Source: an uncultured Oscillospiraceae bacterium
Lineage (GTDB): Bacteria > Bacillota > Clostridia > Oscillospirales > Acutalibacteraceae
Direction of reading: 5' to 3'
Length of the DNA: 9,448 nucleotides
Assembly (NCBI GenBank): GCA_902495835.1
Contig: CABUYS010000050.1
Location: forward strand, 1-9,448
Shown: positions 1-6,482 of the stretch, piece by piece
Layout of the letters: each line of letters starts with the position of its first letter
Numbering within the stretch: the stretch's first letter is position 1
Made by a program: the position numbers and the translations under genes
Notes under the pieces: model-generated
The model's input: the letters and a program-made list of their open reading frames with translations, nothing else
Told to the model about the DNA's origin: nothing
Database searches by the model: none

Positions 1-93
1 AAGCTAATTTAAAACGGACGCAGGAATTTCCCCAACTACTCCAGCGGCGATAAGCTGTGCGGTTAGTTTACTCAGTACATTGATTTTTTTCAT
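1..93 (-). pseudogene. mutL: MutL N-terminus (mismatch repair), interrupted by an in-frame TAG; runs to the window edge
   Basis: Reading from an ATG at 93, the frame gives MKKINVLSKLTAQLIAAG and then IPASVL, which is the start of the MutL GHKL ATPase domain. It sits directly after mutS, as mutL usually does, with a GGGG about 8 nt before the ATG as a weak ribosome binding site. MutL family proteins continue GEVVE.PASV.KELVEN. Here the stretch reads GVVGEIPASVLN followed by TAG (4-6), then CTT (Leu) at the edge. The stop falls on the position of the conserved catalytic Glu (E29 in E. coli MutL), and the preceding Lys is Asn. The frame is otherwise kept, so no net indel is needed. Identity as MutL is secure. 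Whether it is a true pseudogene is not, because all the damage lies within the last 45 bases of the sequence, where an assembly or read error is plausible. Confidence 0.7.
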
Positions 94-111
94 TTAAAAA
101 ACCCCGAAACA

Positions 112-2748
112 TTAATTTTCAACTTTATTTGCAAGTTTTATCAACCCGTATAAAACATTTATTGACTCAATAGGAGTTAAAACGCTTACATCCAAATCTT
201 TTAATTTTTTTACTATTTCGTTTTCCGTATTGTAGGATTTTGAAAATTCCAATTGAACATTATCGTTTGAATCATCGGTTTCCTTAACCGAAATATGTTT
301 TACAGGTTCTTTTGATTCAATATTTTTAAGTATTTCTTTAGCCCTCACAATCACAGAATTCGGTATTCCTGCAAGTTTTGCAACTTCTATTCCGTAACTG
401 TCGTCAGCCGCTCCGGGAACTATTCTACGCAAAAACGTAATGTCATCCCCTCTTTTTTTGACGGCTATGTTGTAATTTTTCATATTATCGTATTCATCGG
501 CCATAGATGTAAGTTCATGGTAATGAGTAGCGAATAACGTCTTTGCTCCCAAAGTTTTGGGATTGCCTACATATTCCAGAACTGCACGTGCTATGCTCAT
601 TCCGTCAAAAGTTGAAGTTCCTCGGCCTATTTCATCTAATATAAGCAAACTTTTAGGCGTTGCATTTTTTATAATTTCGGCAACTTCATTCATTTCTATC
701 ATGAATGTAGATTGACCTGACGCCAAATCGTCTGAAGCTCCTATTCTTGTAAATATGCTGTCGACTATTCCTATTTTTGCCTCGGAAGCAGGAACAAAAC
801 CACCTATTTGAGCCATAAGAACAGAAATTGCTGTTTGTCGCATATAAGTGGATTTTCCCGCCATATTGGGGCCTGTTATAATAGCTACCGTATTTCCCGA
901 ATTACCCAAAGAAACGTCATTAGGAACAAACATAGAATCGCTTAATAAAGCTTCGACAACAGGATGTCTTCCTTCTTTTATAAGCATTTCTCCGCTTTCG
1001 TCTACCAAAGGCTTTACATAATTATTAACGCAAGCAACCTCCGCAAGCGAACATATAACATCAAGATTAGCTATTATATTCGCACATTTTATAACCGAAG
1101 GCAAACTCTTTGCAACTTCCAAACGTACACTTTCAAAAACTTTATATTCTGTTTCATTTATTTTATCTCTTGCGTTTAAAATTCTTGATTCCAAATCTTT
1201 CAGTTCTTGAGTTATGTATCTTTCGCACGAAGTCAAGGTTTGTTTTCTTATATAATCTTGAGGAACTTTATCTTTAAAAGAGTTTGAAACTTCTATGTAA
1301 TATCCAAAAACTCTATTGTATCCGATTTTAAGTTTTGGTATTCCTGTTCTGTCGCGTTCTCTAGTTTCTATTTCTGCAATTGTTTCTTTTCCGCCATTCA
1401 TATCTTTTCTGAGGGAATCAATTTCTTTATTATAACCCGTACGAATGACTCCGCCTTCTTTAACCGAAAAAGGAGGAAGGTCTACTATTGAATCTTCTAT
1501 AAGCATATAGACTTCTTTAAGCAAATCTAATTTCTCACACATTTTTTTAAGAAGAAAAGAATTTGTTTTATAAAGATTAAACTTTATTTCCGGCAATTTC
1601 GAAAGTGTAAAAGAAAGCAATTTTAAATCTCTGCCGCCTGCAGAACCATATGTTATTTTTGTCATTATTCTTTCAATATCGTTTATTCCCGAAAGAGAAT
1701 TTTCCAAATCTTTTCGTAAAATGGTGTTTTGAACTAGCTCTTCGACGGCGTCTTGACGTTTATGAATTTTATCAATATTTACAAGAGGTCTTTCAAGCCA
1801 CGAACGAAGAAGCCTTTTACCCATAGCGGTTTTTGTTTTATCCAGTACCCAAAGAAGCGAACCTTTTTTGGATTTAGACCTTAATGTTTCCATTATTTCC
1901 AAATTTCTTACAGTATTTAAATCCAAACCCATGTATTCGGATTTATTGTAAAAAGATATATTTCCTATTCTTTCAAGCCCTATTTTTTGAGTGCTTTTAA
2001 GGTAATCGAACAAATTGCCGAGGCATCTTACAGAGCTTAATTTTTCTTTTAATTGCATTTTTTCAAGCTTGTGTTTCTCAATGCATGAAGACAATATCTT
2101 TTTTGAATCGCTTTCGGAAATATCTTTTTTAGGTATCTCTATGCGGCAAGAAAGCTTGTCCTTTATAAACGGTTTAAGAGGTTTTAAAAGCTCAACATTG
2201 CCTCCTACCAAAATTTCTTTAGGCATAAATTTTCCGAGTTCGTTTTTAACTTCGCCTATAACTTCGGAATAATCCCCTGAAAATTGAGTTACTTTTAATT
2301 CTCCCGTAGAAACATCACAAAAGGATATTCCTGCGGAGCCCGCTGATTTGGACATAAACACGGAACAAATATAATTGTTCTTTGATTCATCGAGCATACT
2401 TTCTTCCATAACGGTTCCAGGAGTAATAACTCGAACAACTTCTCTTTTAACAATTCCCTTTGATGAAGAAGGACTTTCAACTTGGTCGCACATAGCAACT
2501 TTGTATCCTTTGGCAACCAGTCTTGCGATGTAAGCTTCGCAGCTATGATACGGAATTCCGCACATAGGTGCACGTTCTTTTTGACCGTAATCCTTGCCTG
2601 TTAAAGTTAAATCCAGTTCCTCGGAAACAAGTTTGGCATCTTCAAAGAACATTTCATAAAAGTCACCAAGTCTAAAAAACAGTATAGAATCTTTATACTG
2701 TTCTTTTATTCCCATGTATTGTCTCATCATGGGTGAAATTTCAGCCAT
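112..2748 (-). CDS. mutS: DNA mismatch repair protein MutS
   Basis: MutS recognises base mismatches and small loops in DNA and uses ATP to recruit MutL. At 878 aa it is full length for the bacterial MutS1 family. The mismatch-binding domain is N-terminal and contains the Phe-x-Glu reader motif in GDFYEMF (F30, E32). The connector, core/lever and clamp domains follow. The ATPase domain carries Walker A GPNMAGKST (626-634), the STFMIEM segment (680-686), Walker B LLILDE (701-706) and the conserved ATHYHEL (740-746). The C-terminal tail after about residue 810 is charged and variable, ending with a helix-rich LTPIESINVLYGLIKLAN-like dimerisation segment. The ATG at 2748 has AGGGGAAA upstream. 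It lies 20 nt after the ricA-like gene and 18 nt before mutL, in the miaB operon. No defect is visible, which contrasts with the interrupted mutL. Confidence 0.98.
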   Translation of the reverse strand: MAEISPMMRQYMGIKEQYKDSILFFRLGDFYEMFFEDAKLVSEELDLTLTGKDYGQKERAPMCGIPYHSCEAYIARLVAKGYKVAMCDQVESPSSSKGIVKREVVRVITPGTVMEESMLDESKNNYICSVFMSKSAGSAGISFCDVSTGELKVTQFSGDYSEVIGEVKNELGKFMPKEILVGGNVELLKPLKPFIKDKLSCRIEIPKKDISESDSKKILSSCIEKHKLEKMQLKEKLSSVRCLGNLFDYLKSTQKIGLERIGNISFYNKSEYMGLDLNTVRNLEIMETLRSKSKKGSLLWVLDKTKTAMGKRLLRSWLERPLVNIDKIHKRQDAVEELVQNTILRKDLENSLSGINDIERIMTKITYGSAGGRDLKLLSFTLSKLPEIKFNLYKTNSFLLKKMCEKLDLLKEVYMLIEDSIVDLPPFSVKEGGVIRTGYNKEIDSLRKDMNGGKETIAEIETRERDRTGIPKLKIGYNRVFGYYIEVSNSFKDKVPQDYIRKQTLTSCERYITQELKDLESRILNARDKINETEYKVFESVRLEVAKSLPSVIKCANIIANLDVICSLAEVACVNNYVKPLVDESGEMLIKEGRHPVVEALLSDSMFVPNDVSLGNSGNTVAIITGPNMAGKSTYMRQTAISVLMAQIGGFVPASEAKIGIVDSIFTRIGASDDLASGQSTFMIEMNEVAEIIKNATPKSLLILDEIGRGTSTFDGMSIARAVLEYVGNPKTLGAKTLFATHYHELTSMADEYDNMKNYNIAVKKRGDDITFLRRIVPGAADDSYGIEVAKLAGIPNSVIVRAKEILKNIESKEPVKHISVKETDDSNDNVQLEFSKSYNTENEIVKKLKDLDVSVLTPIESINVLYGLIKLANKVEN

Positions 2749-2768
2749 TTATTTTCCCCTCGCCTTCT

Positions 2769-3176
2769 TTAACAGCCTGAACAGCCGCTGCAATTTCCGC
2801 CGCATGAAGTTTCAACTTCTGCATCTATTGAATACGGATCCTGGCCTTGCGCCGCACTATTTATTATAAAACTTACTTTTCCGAGTATTTCTTCAAATTT
2901 TTGTTTGGATTCGTTGTAAGATTTCATATTCTCGTTTTGCATTATTTCGTTATAAAGCTCACCTATAGAATTATTGAGTTCATCAATTTTTTCTTGATCA
3001 ACGTTTTCTTTACCGATTTCGTTATTTATAGAAACTTTTTTAAGATTAAATTCTTCTATAACTTTTTGAAGTGCTTCATCGCATTCAACGTTTTGTTCTT
3101 TTATTTTGTAATCTATATATTCCTCATTTTGTTGAATTGCTGCTCCGAGTTCACGAGCTAAATTAATTATATCCAT
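2769..3176 (-). CDS. YlbF/YmcA-family protein (RicA-like) with C-terminal cysteine cluster
   Basis: This 135-aa protein of the Com_YlbF/YmcA family is almost entirely alpha-helical and highly charged (residues 1-110). It ends in a tail with C125-x3-C129-x2-C132-x2-C135. In B. subtilis, RicA (YmcA) is encoded between miaB and mutS. With RicF and RicT it forms a complex that binds Fe-S clusters through C-terminal cysteines and modulates RNase Y-dependent mRNA processing, sporulation, competence and biofilm formation. The same position between miaB and mutS and the same kind of cysteine tail make RicA the best guess. However, RicF (YlbF) is a paralogue in the same family, so I leave the symbol open. 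The ATG at 3176 has AAGGAGAA with 6-7 nt spacing. It starts 13 nt after miaB and is surely cotranscribed with it. Fe-S binding is inferred from the family and was not seen directly. Confidence 0.88.
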   Translation of the reverse strand: MDIINLARELGAAIQQNEEYIDYKIKEQNVECDEALQKVIEEFNLKKVSINNEIGKENVDQEKIDELNNSIGELYNEIMQNENMKSYNESKQKFEEILGKVSFIINSAAQGQDPYSIDAEVETSCGGNCSGCSGC

Positions 3177-3189
3177 TTTAATTTCTCCT

Positions 3190-4611
3190 TTATATTAATA
3201 ATTTTCCTTCTGCTGATTCTCTTTTAAATCCCGTTACTTCAACGGTTGCGAAATTTCCCACTGCATTTTTGTCGCCATGTGCGGTTACTATAATGTTTCC
3301 GTCGGTTCTGCACAGCAAGAATCCGGAATTCGTATCAAAACTCTCTATTAAGACTCTGAATTTTTTACCTACCATGTTCTTACATAAATTTTCTGAGATT
3401 TTTTCCTGAACTTTCAAAAGCTCTAAAAGCCACTCGGTTTTTTCTTTTTTGGAAATTTTGTCTGGCATTAAAGCTGCAGGAGTTCCTTCTCTGGGCGAAT
3501 AAATAAACGTAAACAAAGACGAAAATTTAACTTTATTTATCAAATCAACTGTTTCCAAAAATTCATCATAAGTTTCCCCCGGAAATCCCACTATTATATC
3601 GCTGCTGAAAGTTATATCGGGTATAACTGAACGTGCGTAATCAATTATTTTGAAATAAGATTCTTTATCGTACTTTCTATTCATTTCTTTGAGAACACGA
3701 TTGTTACCGCACTGAACGGGAAGATGAATATGATGCGATATATGTTTACTGTTTGCAATAACGTCAAACAGTTTTTTTGTCGCATCTTTAGGATGAGAAG
3801 TCATGAAACGAATTCTATATTCCCCGTCAAAATCATCGAGTTTTTTCAATAAATCAGGAAAATCAATCTCATCATCTAAACCTTTGCCGTAAGAATTAAC
3901 GTTTTGACCGAGCAAAGTTATATCTTTATACCCGGCTTTCAAAAGATTTTCAAATTCTTTTAAAATCTCTTTAGGTTCGCGGCTTCTTTCGCGGCCTCTG
4001 ACGTATGGAACTATACAATATGAGCAAAAATTGTTGCATCCATACATTATTGACAGAAATGCTTTAACGGAGCTGTCTCTCTTAATGGGGGCGTTTTCTA
4101 AAATGCTGTCTATATTTTCTTTTACACACAGATTTTTACCTTTTTCGTTCTTTTCCGTCAAAGATTTATAAAGCAGTTCCGGAAATCTATGAATAGAGTG
4201 TGTTCCGAAAACCAAATCCACAAAATTATACGTATTTTTGATTTTTTTAATCACGGATTCTTGTTCCGTCATGCAACCGCATAAAATGACAAAAAGATTC
4301 GGATTAGCCTTTTTTATGCTCTTTATCCACCCAAGATTGCCGAATGTTTTATTCTCGGCATTCTCTCTAATCGCACAGGTGTTAAAAAGAATAACATCAG
4401 CTTCGTTTTGATCAAATACCATTTCAAATCCCATTTCAAACAGCATTCCTATATATTTTTCACTGTCCGAAACATTTTGCTGACAGCCATAGGTTTTAAC
4501 AAATGCCTTGGGCGTCCTTGTTTTATACAAAGATTTATATAAATTATTGATTTTCATACAATAATCTTTTTGCTCTGCGCCGTATTCATAAACAGATATC
4601 TTATTTTGCAA
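3190..4611 (-). CDS. miaB: tRNA-2-methylthio-N6-dimethylallyladenosine synthase MiaB
   Basis: MiaB is a radical-SAM methylthiotransferase that converts i6A37 to ms2i6A37 in tRNAs reading UNN codons. Numbering from the TTG at 4611 (473 aa), the N-terminal UPF0004 domain has the auxiliary Fe-S cluster cysteines C43 (TYGCQQN), C79 (NTCAIRE) and C113 (CGCMTEQ). The radical-SAM cluster is C192-x3-C196-x2-C199 (YGCNNFCSYC), followed by VRGRERSR. A TRAM RNA-binding domain covers roughly the last 65 residues. A longer frame opens at a GTG at 4644, but that codon lies at or before the predicted transcription start. An ATG at 4617 touches the Shine-Dalgarno and is too close. The TTG at 4611 has GGAGGA 6 nt upstream and is my choice. 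It is the first gene of the miaB-ricA-like-mutS-mutL operon. Function is very secure; the start codon is likely but not proven. Confidence 0.96.
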   Translation of the reverse strand: MQNKISVYEYGAEQKDYCMKINNLYKSLYKTRTPKAFVKTYGCQQNVSDSEKYIGMLFEMGFEMVFDQNEADVILFNTCAIRENAENKTFGNLGWIKSIKKANPNLFVILCGCMTEQESVIKKIKNTYNFVDLVFGTHSIHRFPELLYKSLTEKNEKGKNLCVKENIDSILENAPIKRDSSVKAFLSIMYGCNNFCSYCIVPYVRGRERSREPKEILKEFENLLKAGYKDITLLGQNVNSYGKGLDDEIDFPDLLKKLDDFDGEYRIRFMTSHPKDATKKLFDVIANSKHISHHIHLPVQCGNNRVLKEMNRKYDKESYFKIIDYARSVIPDITFSSDIIVGFPGETYDEFLETVDLINKVKFSSLFTFIYSPREGTPAALMPDKISKKEKTEWLLELLKVQEKISENLCKNMVGKKFRVLIESFDTNSGFLLCRTDGNIIVTAHGDKNAVGNFATVEVTGFKRESAEGKLLI

Positions 4612-4617
4612 TACCAT

Positions 4618-4623
4618 TCCTCC
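4618..4623 (-). promoter_or_regulatory. Ribosome binding site deciding the miaB start
   Basis: GGAGGA is followed directly by ATG (4617-4615), GTA, then TTG (4611-4609). The spacing is 0 nt to the ATG and 6 nt to the TTG, so the TTG is the better-placed start. All three codons are in the same frame. Confidence 0.7.
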
Positions 4624-4649
4624 GAACAAATTTAATAATTGCACTTATA

Positions 4650-4678
4650 ATTTTAACAAAATATTTAAATTCGTTCAA
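4650..4678 (-). promoter_or_regulatory. Sigma-A-type promoter of the miaB-mutS operon
   Basis: On the minus strand TTGAAC (4678-4673) is separated by 17 nt from TAAAAT (4655-4650), with very A/T-rich DNA upstream that could act as an UP element. Transcription would begin near 4643, giving a leader of roughly 30 nt before the TTG start of miaB. It lies back to back with the plus-strand promoter at 4725-4754, with about 46 bp between the two -35 elements. Confidence 0.7.
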
Positions 4679-4724
4679 GATTTATACTCATTTTAAAAAA
4701 TTAAATTTATTTTTAAAAATCATG

Positions 4725-4754
4725 TTGATTTTATCTTCTATAATTGCGTATAAT
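4725..4754 (+). promoter_or_regulatory. Sigma-A-type promoter of the DUF378 gene
   Basis: TTGATT (4725-4730), an 18-nt spacer and TATAAT (4749-4754) lie just upstream of the DUF378 gene, leaving a leader of about 27 nt. A second TATAAT at 4739-4744 has no -35 at a usable distance. Confidence 0.7.
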
Positions 4755-4787
4755 ATAAATATATTTTTTGTAAAAGGATGTGATAAT

Positions 4788-5036
4788 ATGAAAACATTAA
4801 ATAAAATTGCATTGATTCTTTGCGTTATAGGAGGAATTAACTGGGGAGCAATCGGCATTTTGCAATTTGATATCGTTGCATGGATATTCGGCGGACAAGA
4901 TTCCCCTGCAAGCCGTATTGTTTATATTTTAGTTTTCCTCGCGGCACTTTGGTGTATTTCCATTATTTTTTCGGATATAAAAGAGCCAGATATATCCACA
5001 AAAGATAATGAAATCCCCGATATCGGAATTAATTAA
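4788..5036 (+). CDS. DUF378 family small membrane protein
   Basis: This 82-aa protein has two transmembrane helices, about residues 5-24 and 43-61, joined by a short loop. It shows the hallmark GGINWGAIG segment (15-23) and the QFDIVAWIFGG stretch of the DUF378 family. These are short inner-membrane proteins of unknown function common in Firmicutes. The tail after residue 62 is acidic, rich in Asp, Glu and Ile, and probably cytoplasmic. The frame is open from an ATG at 4722, but that codon lies inside the promoter. The ATG at 4788 has AAAAGGATG upstream with about 8 nt spacing and gives the N-terminus MKTLNKIALIL typical of the family. The next gene follows after 45 nt and may share its transcript. 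No function can be assigned. Confidence 0.93.
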   Translation: MKTLNKIALILCVIGGINWGAIGILQFDIVAWIFGGQDSPASRIVYILVFLAALWCISIIFSDIKEPDISTKDNEIPDIGIN

Positions 5037-5051
5037 ATCAAAAAATCAAAA

Positions 5052-5102
5052 ATAACATACTATGATACTGAGGTGATTTTTATGAGTAACATAGTATGTT
5101 AT
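5052..5102. repeat. Perfect 13-bp inverted repeat around a ribosome binding site and start codon
   Basis: The left arm ATAACATACTATG (5052-5064) is exactly complementary to CATAGTATGTTAT (5090-5102). The 25-nt loop holds GAGGTG (5070-5075) and the ATG (5082-5084) of the 99-aa gene, and a run of eight T follows at 5104-5111. As RNA it could be a hairpin that exposes or hides the start, or a weak attenuator-type terminator for the DUF378 transcript. As DNA the arms could be an operator, since each arm contains the near-palindrome CATA-N-TATG. The stem is only 3 G/C in 13. The T run is also Phe codons of the gene, so it may mean nothing for termination. Confidence 0.75.
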
Positions 5103-5381
5103 ATTTTTTTTGGTTTTTTTATTATTGTGGGCATTTCCGATATTATTGAATATCTTCTAACCCATTTTTTTAAAATAGAAAATTTGAATTCTTACGAAAT
5201 TGATTCAGAAAACATAGAATACATTTCAAGAGCGATTTTACTTCAAAGTTATAAGAACAAAAACAGAAAATTTACACTTAATATCAAAAACGATTCAAAC
5301 GATGAACTCTATAAAATATATTCTGTTTTATGCAAAGATTATTCGAAACTTATCTACTACACAGATTTTCTTGCTAAATAA
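5082..5381 (+). CDS. Small membrane-anchored protein, unrecognised
   Basis: I do not recognise this 99-aa protein. It opens with one long hydrophobic segment, about residues 3-30 (Phe- and Ile-rich), which should be a membrane anchor or uncleaved signal. About 70 polar residues follow, with no obvious motif and a single Cys (C84). The frame extends back to a GTG at 5073, but that GTG is part of the Shine-Dalgarno itself. The ATG at 5082 has GAGGTG at 6 nt spacing and is the likely start. It lies 45 nt after the DUF378 gene in the same direction. Its start is inside the loop of a 13-bp inverted repeat, which suggests expression control. Its last 25 bases overlap the 3' end of the minus-strand gene ending at 5357. 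It is probably real, given the good start site and sensible composition, but this is unconfirmed. Confidence 0.65.
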   Translation: MSNIVCYIFFGFFIIVGISDIIEYLLTHFFKIENLNSYEIDSENIEYISRAILLQSYKNKNRKFTLNIKNDSNDELYKIYSVLCKDYSKLIYYTDFLAK

Positions 5382-5869
5382 CCATAACAACATATCAAGG
5401 AGCTTTTTACAGGTTCGCCCATCTTGCCCGCTATGAATTTATCTCCTCGTCTTTCTTCTTTATTTCTCATAGATAAAATTTCAGATATAAGAACCCTTTT
5501 AAATTCTTCTCCTTCTTTTCCAAAAATTTTAGAACTGTTTTCATTTATATATTTAAATAAAAGAATCAAAAGTATGTTGTCATGCCACTCTTTACCGTAC
5601 TTAGCTTCTAAATTTTTAAATTCCTCGCTCAATTCAATCTCACAGATTAATCTTTCTTGAGGTTTATTTTCAAATTTAAAAACCTCATCTTTGTATTTTT
5701 TATAACCAAAAAAACATTTTTCCTTAAAATGTTTTTCTTTAGAACATTTCTCTTTTTGTAATACACTAACTATTTCTCCTACTGTAGCGGCATTTACGCT
5801 ACTTTTAGCAACCGCAAAAAACCCAAACATAAATACAATTGTCAATATTTTAAAAATTTTATTATTCAT
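5357..5869 (-). CDS. Small secreted protein, unrecognised; paralogue of the gene just upstream
   Basis: This is a 170-aa protein of unknown function. Residues 1-27 form a clear Sec signal peptide: a short basic start, a hydrophobic core ILTIVFMFGFFAVA and the cleavage site SVNA|ATV after A27. The mature part of about 143 aa is rich in Lys and Glu and has cysteines at 42, 52, 76, 160 and 161. It contains a hydrophobic block ILLILLFKYI (99-108) and ends CCYGYLARKSV. The ATG at 5869 has AAAGGAAG upstream. It follows the gene at 5909-6400 by 39 nt and probably shares its transcript. The two proteins match in signal-peptide register (SVxA, four residues, EIV), in an EKC-[FL]-F segment and in the Cys-Gly-Tyr end, so they look like old tandem duplicates. 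It ends with TAG at 5357-5359, inside the opposite-strand gene. Confidence 0.8.
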   Translation of the reverse strand: MNNKIFKILTIVFMFGFFAVAKSSVNAATVGEIVSVLQKEKCSKEKHFKEKCFFGYKKYKDEVFKFENKPQERLICEIELSEEFKNLEAKYGKEWHDNILLILLFKYINENSSKIFGKEGEEFKRVLISEILSMRNKEERRGDKFIAGKMGEPVKSSLICCYGYLARKSV

Positions 5870-5908
5870 AAAAACTTCCTTTCAAAAATTTAAATATTTA
5901 ATTGAAAA

Positions 5909-6400
5909 TTAAACGTAAGAAACTTTATAACCACAAAACATCCGAATGTTATCGTCCACACTTTTTTCTTCTTTGCTTCTTTCAAAAACAATATCCCCTA
6001 AACCATCGATAAAATCATTAAGTTCTTTTAAAAAGCCATCAAGAGAGGCTATATCATATTTACCGTATTCACCACGCAAAAATTTAATCAAAAGAAGATA
6101 TTTAGAAGAATCACATTTCTGCTCATCCAAACATAAACTACTGTTATTTTTATTTTCATTTTCATTAAAACGAACACAGAAATCGTGATATTCATTCAAA
6201 ACTCTTCTTATAAAAAGACATTTTTCATCTTTATTCTCATCCTCGGACGATTCAATTTCGTGCATTTTTTCTTCCATTCCTTTTACTATTTCGTCTGTTT
6301 TTAGAGCGCGGACACTTATGTTAGATATACCTAATGAAAACATCGATATGCACAAAAATACTGCGCTTATTATATTTTTAAACTTTTTCAATAAACTCAC
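5909..6400 (-). CDS. Small secreted protein, unrecognised; upstream member of a paralogous pair
   Basis: This protein of unknown function is 163 aa from the GTG at 6400. A signal peptide covers residues 1-32: basic KKFK, the hydrophobic core IISAVFLCISMFSLGI, and cleavage at SVRA|LKT after A32. The mature part is acidic and Asn-rich, with cysteines at 61, 75, 90, 96 and 156. It contains a YLLLIKFL block (101-108) and the C-terminus FCGYKVSYV. The frame opens with GTG at 6415 and also has ATG at 6406 and GTG at 6403. The Shine-Dalgarno AAGGA (6411-6407) is 6 nt from the GTG at 6400 and too close to the others, so I chose 6400, with modest certainty. It comes 39 nt before its likely paralogue and is the first gene after a possible promoter at 6431-6458. 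No enzyme motif is visible. A five-Cys mature domain could form disulfides outside the cell. Confidence 0.78.
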   Translation of the reverse strand: MSLLKKFKNIISAVFLCISMFSLGISNISVRALKTDEIVKGMEEKMHEIESSEDENKDEKCLFIRRVLNEYHDFCVRFNENENKNNSSLCLDEQKCDSSKYLLLIKFLRGEYGKYDIASLDGFLKELNDFIDGLGDIVFERSKEEKSVDDNIRMFCGYKVSYV

Positions 6401-6430
6401 CACCATTCCTTGCACACGCTAGTTTAAATT

Positions 6431-6458
6431 AACATACAACAGTATGATATACAAACAA
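6431..6458 (-). promoter_or_regulatory. Possible promoter of the secreted-protein pair, with a short inverted repeat
   Basis: On the minus strand TTGTTT (6458-6453), a 16-nt spacer and TATGTT (6436-6431) could be a weak promoter, starting about 10-20 nt before the gene. CATAC-TGTT-GTATG, an inverted repeat, spans the end of the spacer and the -10 and could be an operator. The 66-82 bp gap after the SDR gene has no strong terminator, so read-through from the gltA operon is also possible. Confidence 0.35.
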
Positions 6459-6482
6459 TTTATAGAGAATATTGAATTAAAA

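Noticed and set aside
4..6. TAG in mutL read as a sense codon (recoding or alternative code)
   Set aside because: Several other conserved residues around it are also altered, the gene ending at 5357 uses TAG as its stop, and no other gene in the window needs TAG readthrough. Mutation or sequence error is simpler.
2295..2573. Minus-strand open frame inside mutS
   Set aside because: It lies in another frame of the same strand, fully inside mutS, with no start signal and no family resemblance.
2847..3161. 104-codon plus-strand open frame opposite the ricA-like gene
   Set aside because: It is the antisense shadow of a well-supported gene. Its Phe/Tyr/Ile-rich composition comes from the complement of Lys/Glu codons, and it has no ribosome binding site.
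4722..4787. Longer N-terminus for the DUF378 protein from ATG 4722
   Set aside because: The ATG lies inside the predicted promoter, has no Shine-Dalgarno, and would add residues absent from the family. ATG 4788 is well placed.
6416..6482. Intrinsic terminator after the SDR gene
   Set aside because: The only stem is CATAC/GTATG with a 4-nt loop and no T run after it in the minus direction, too weak to call a terminator.
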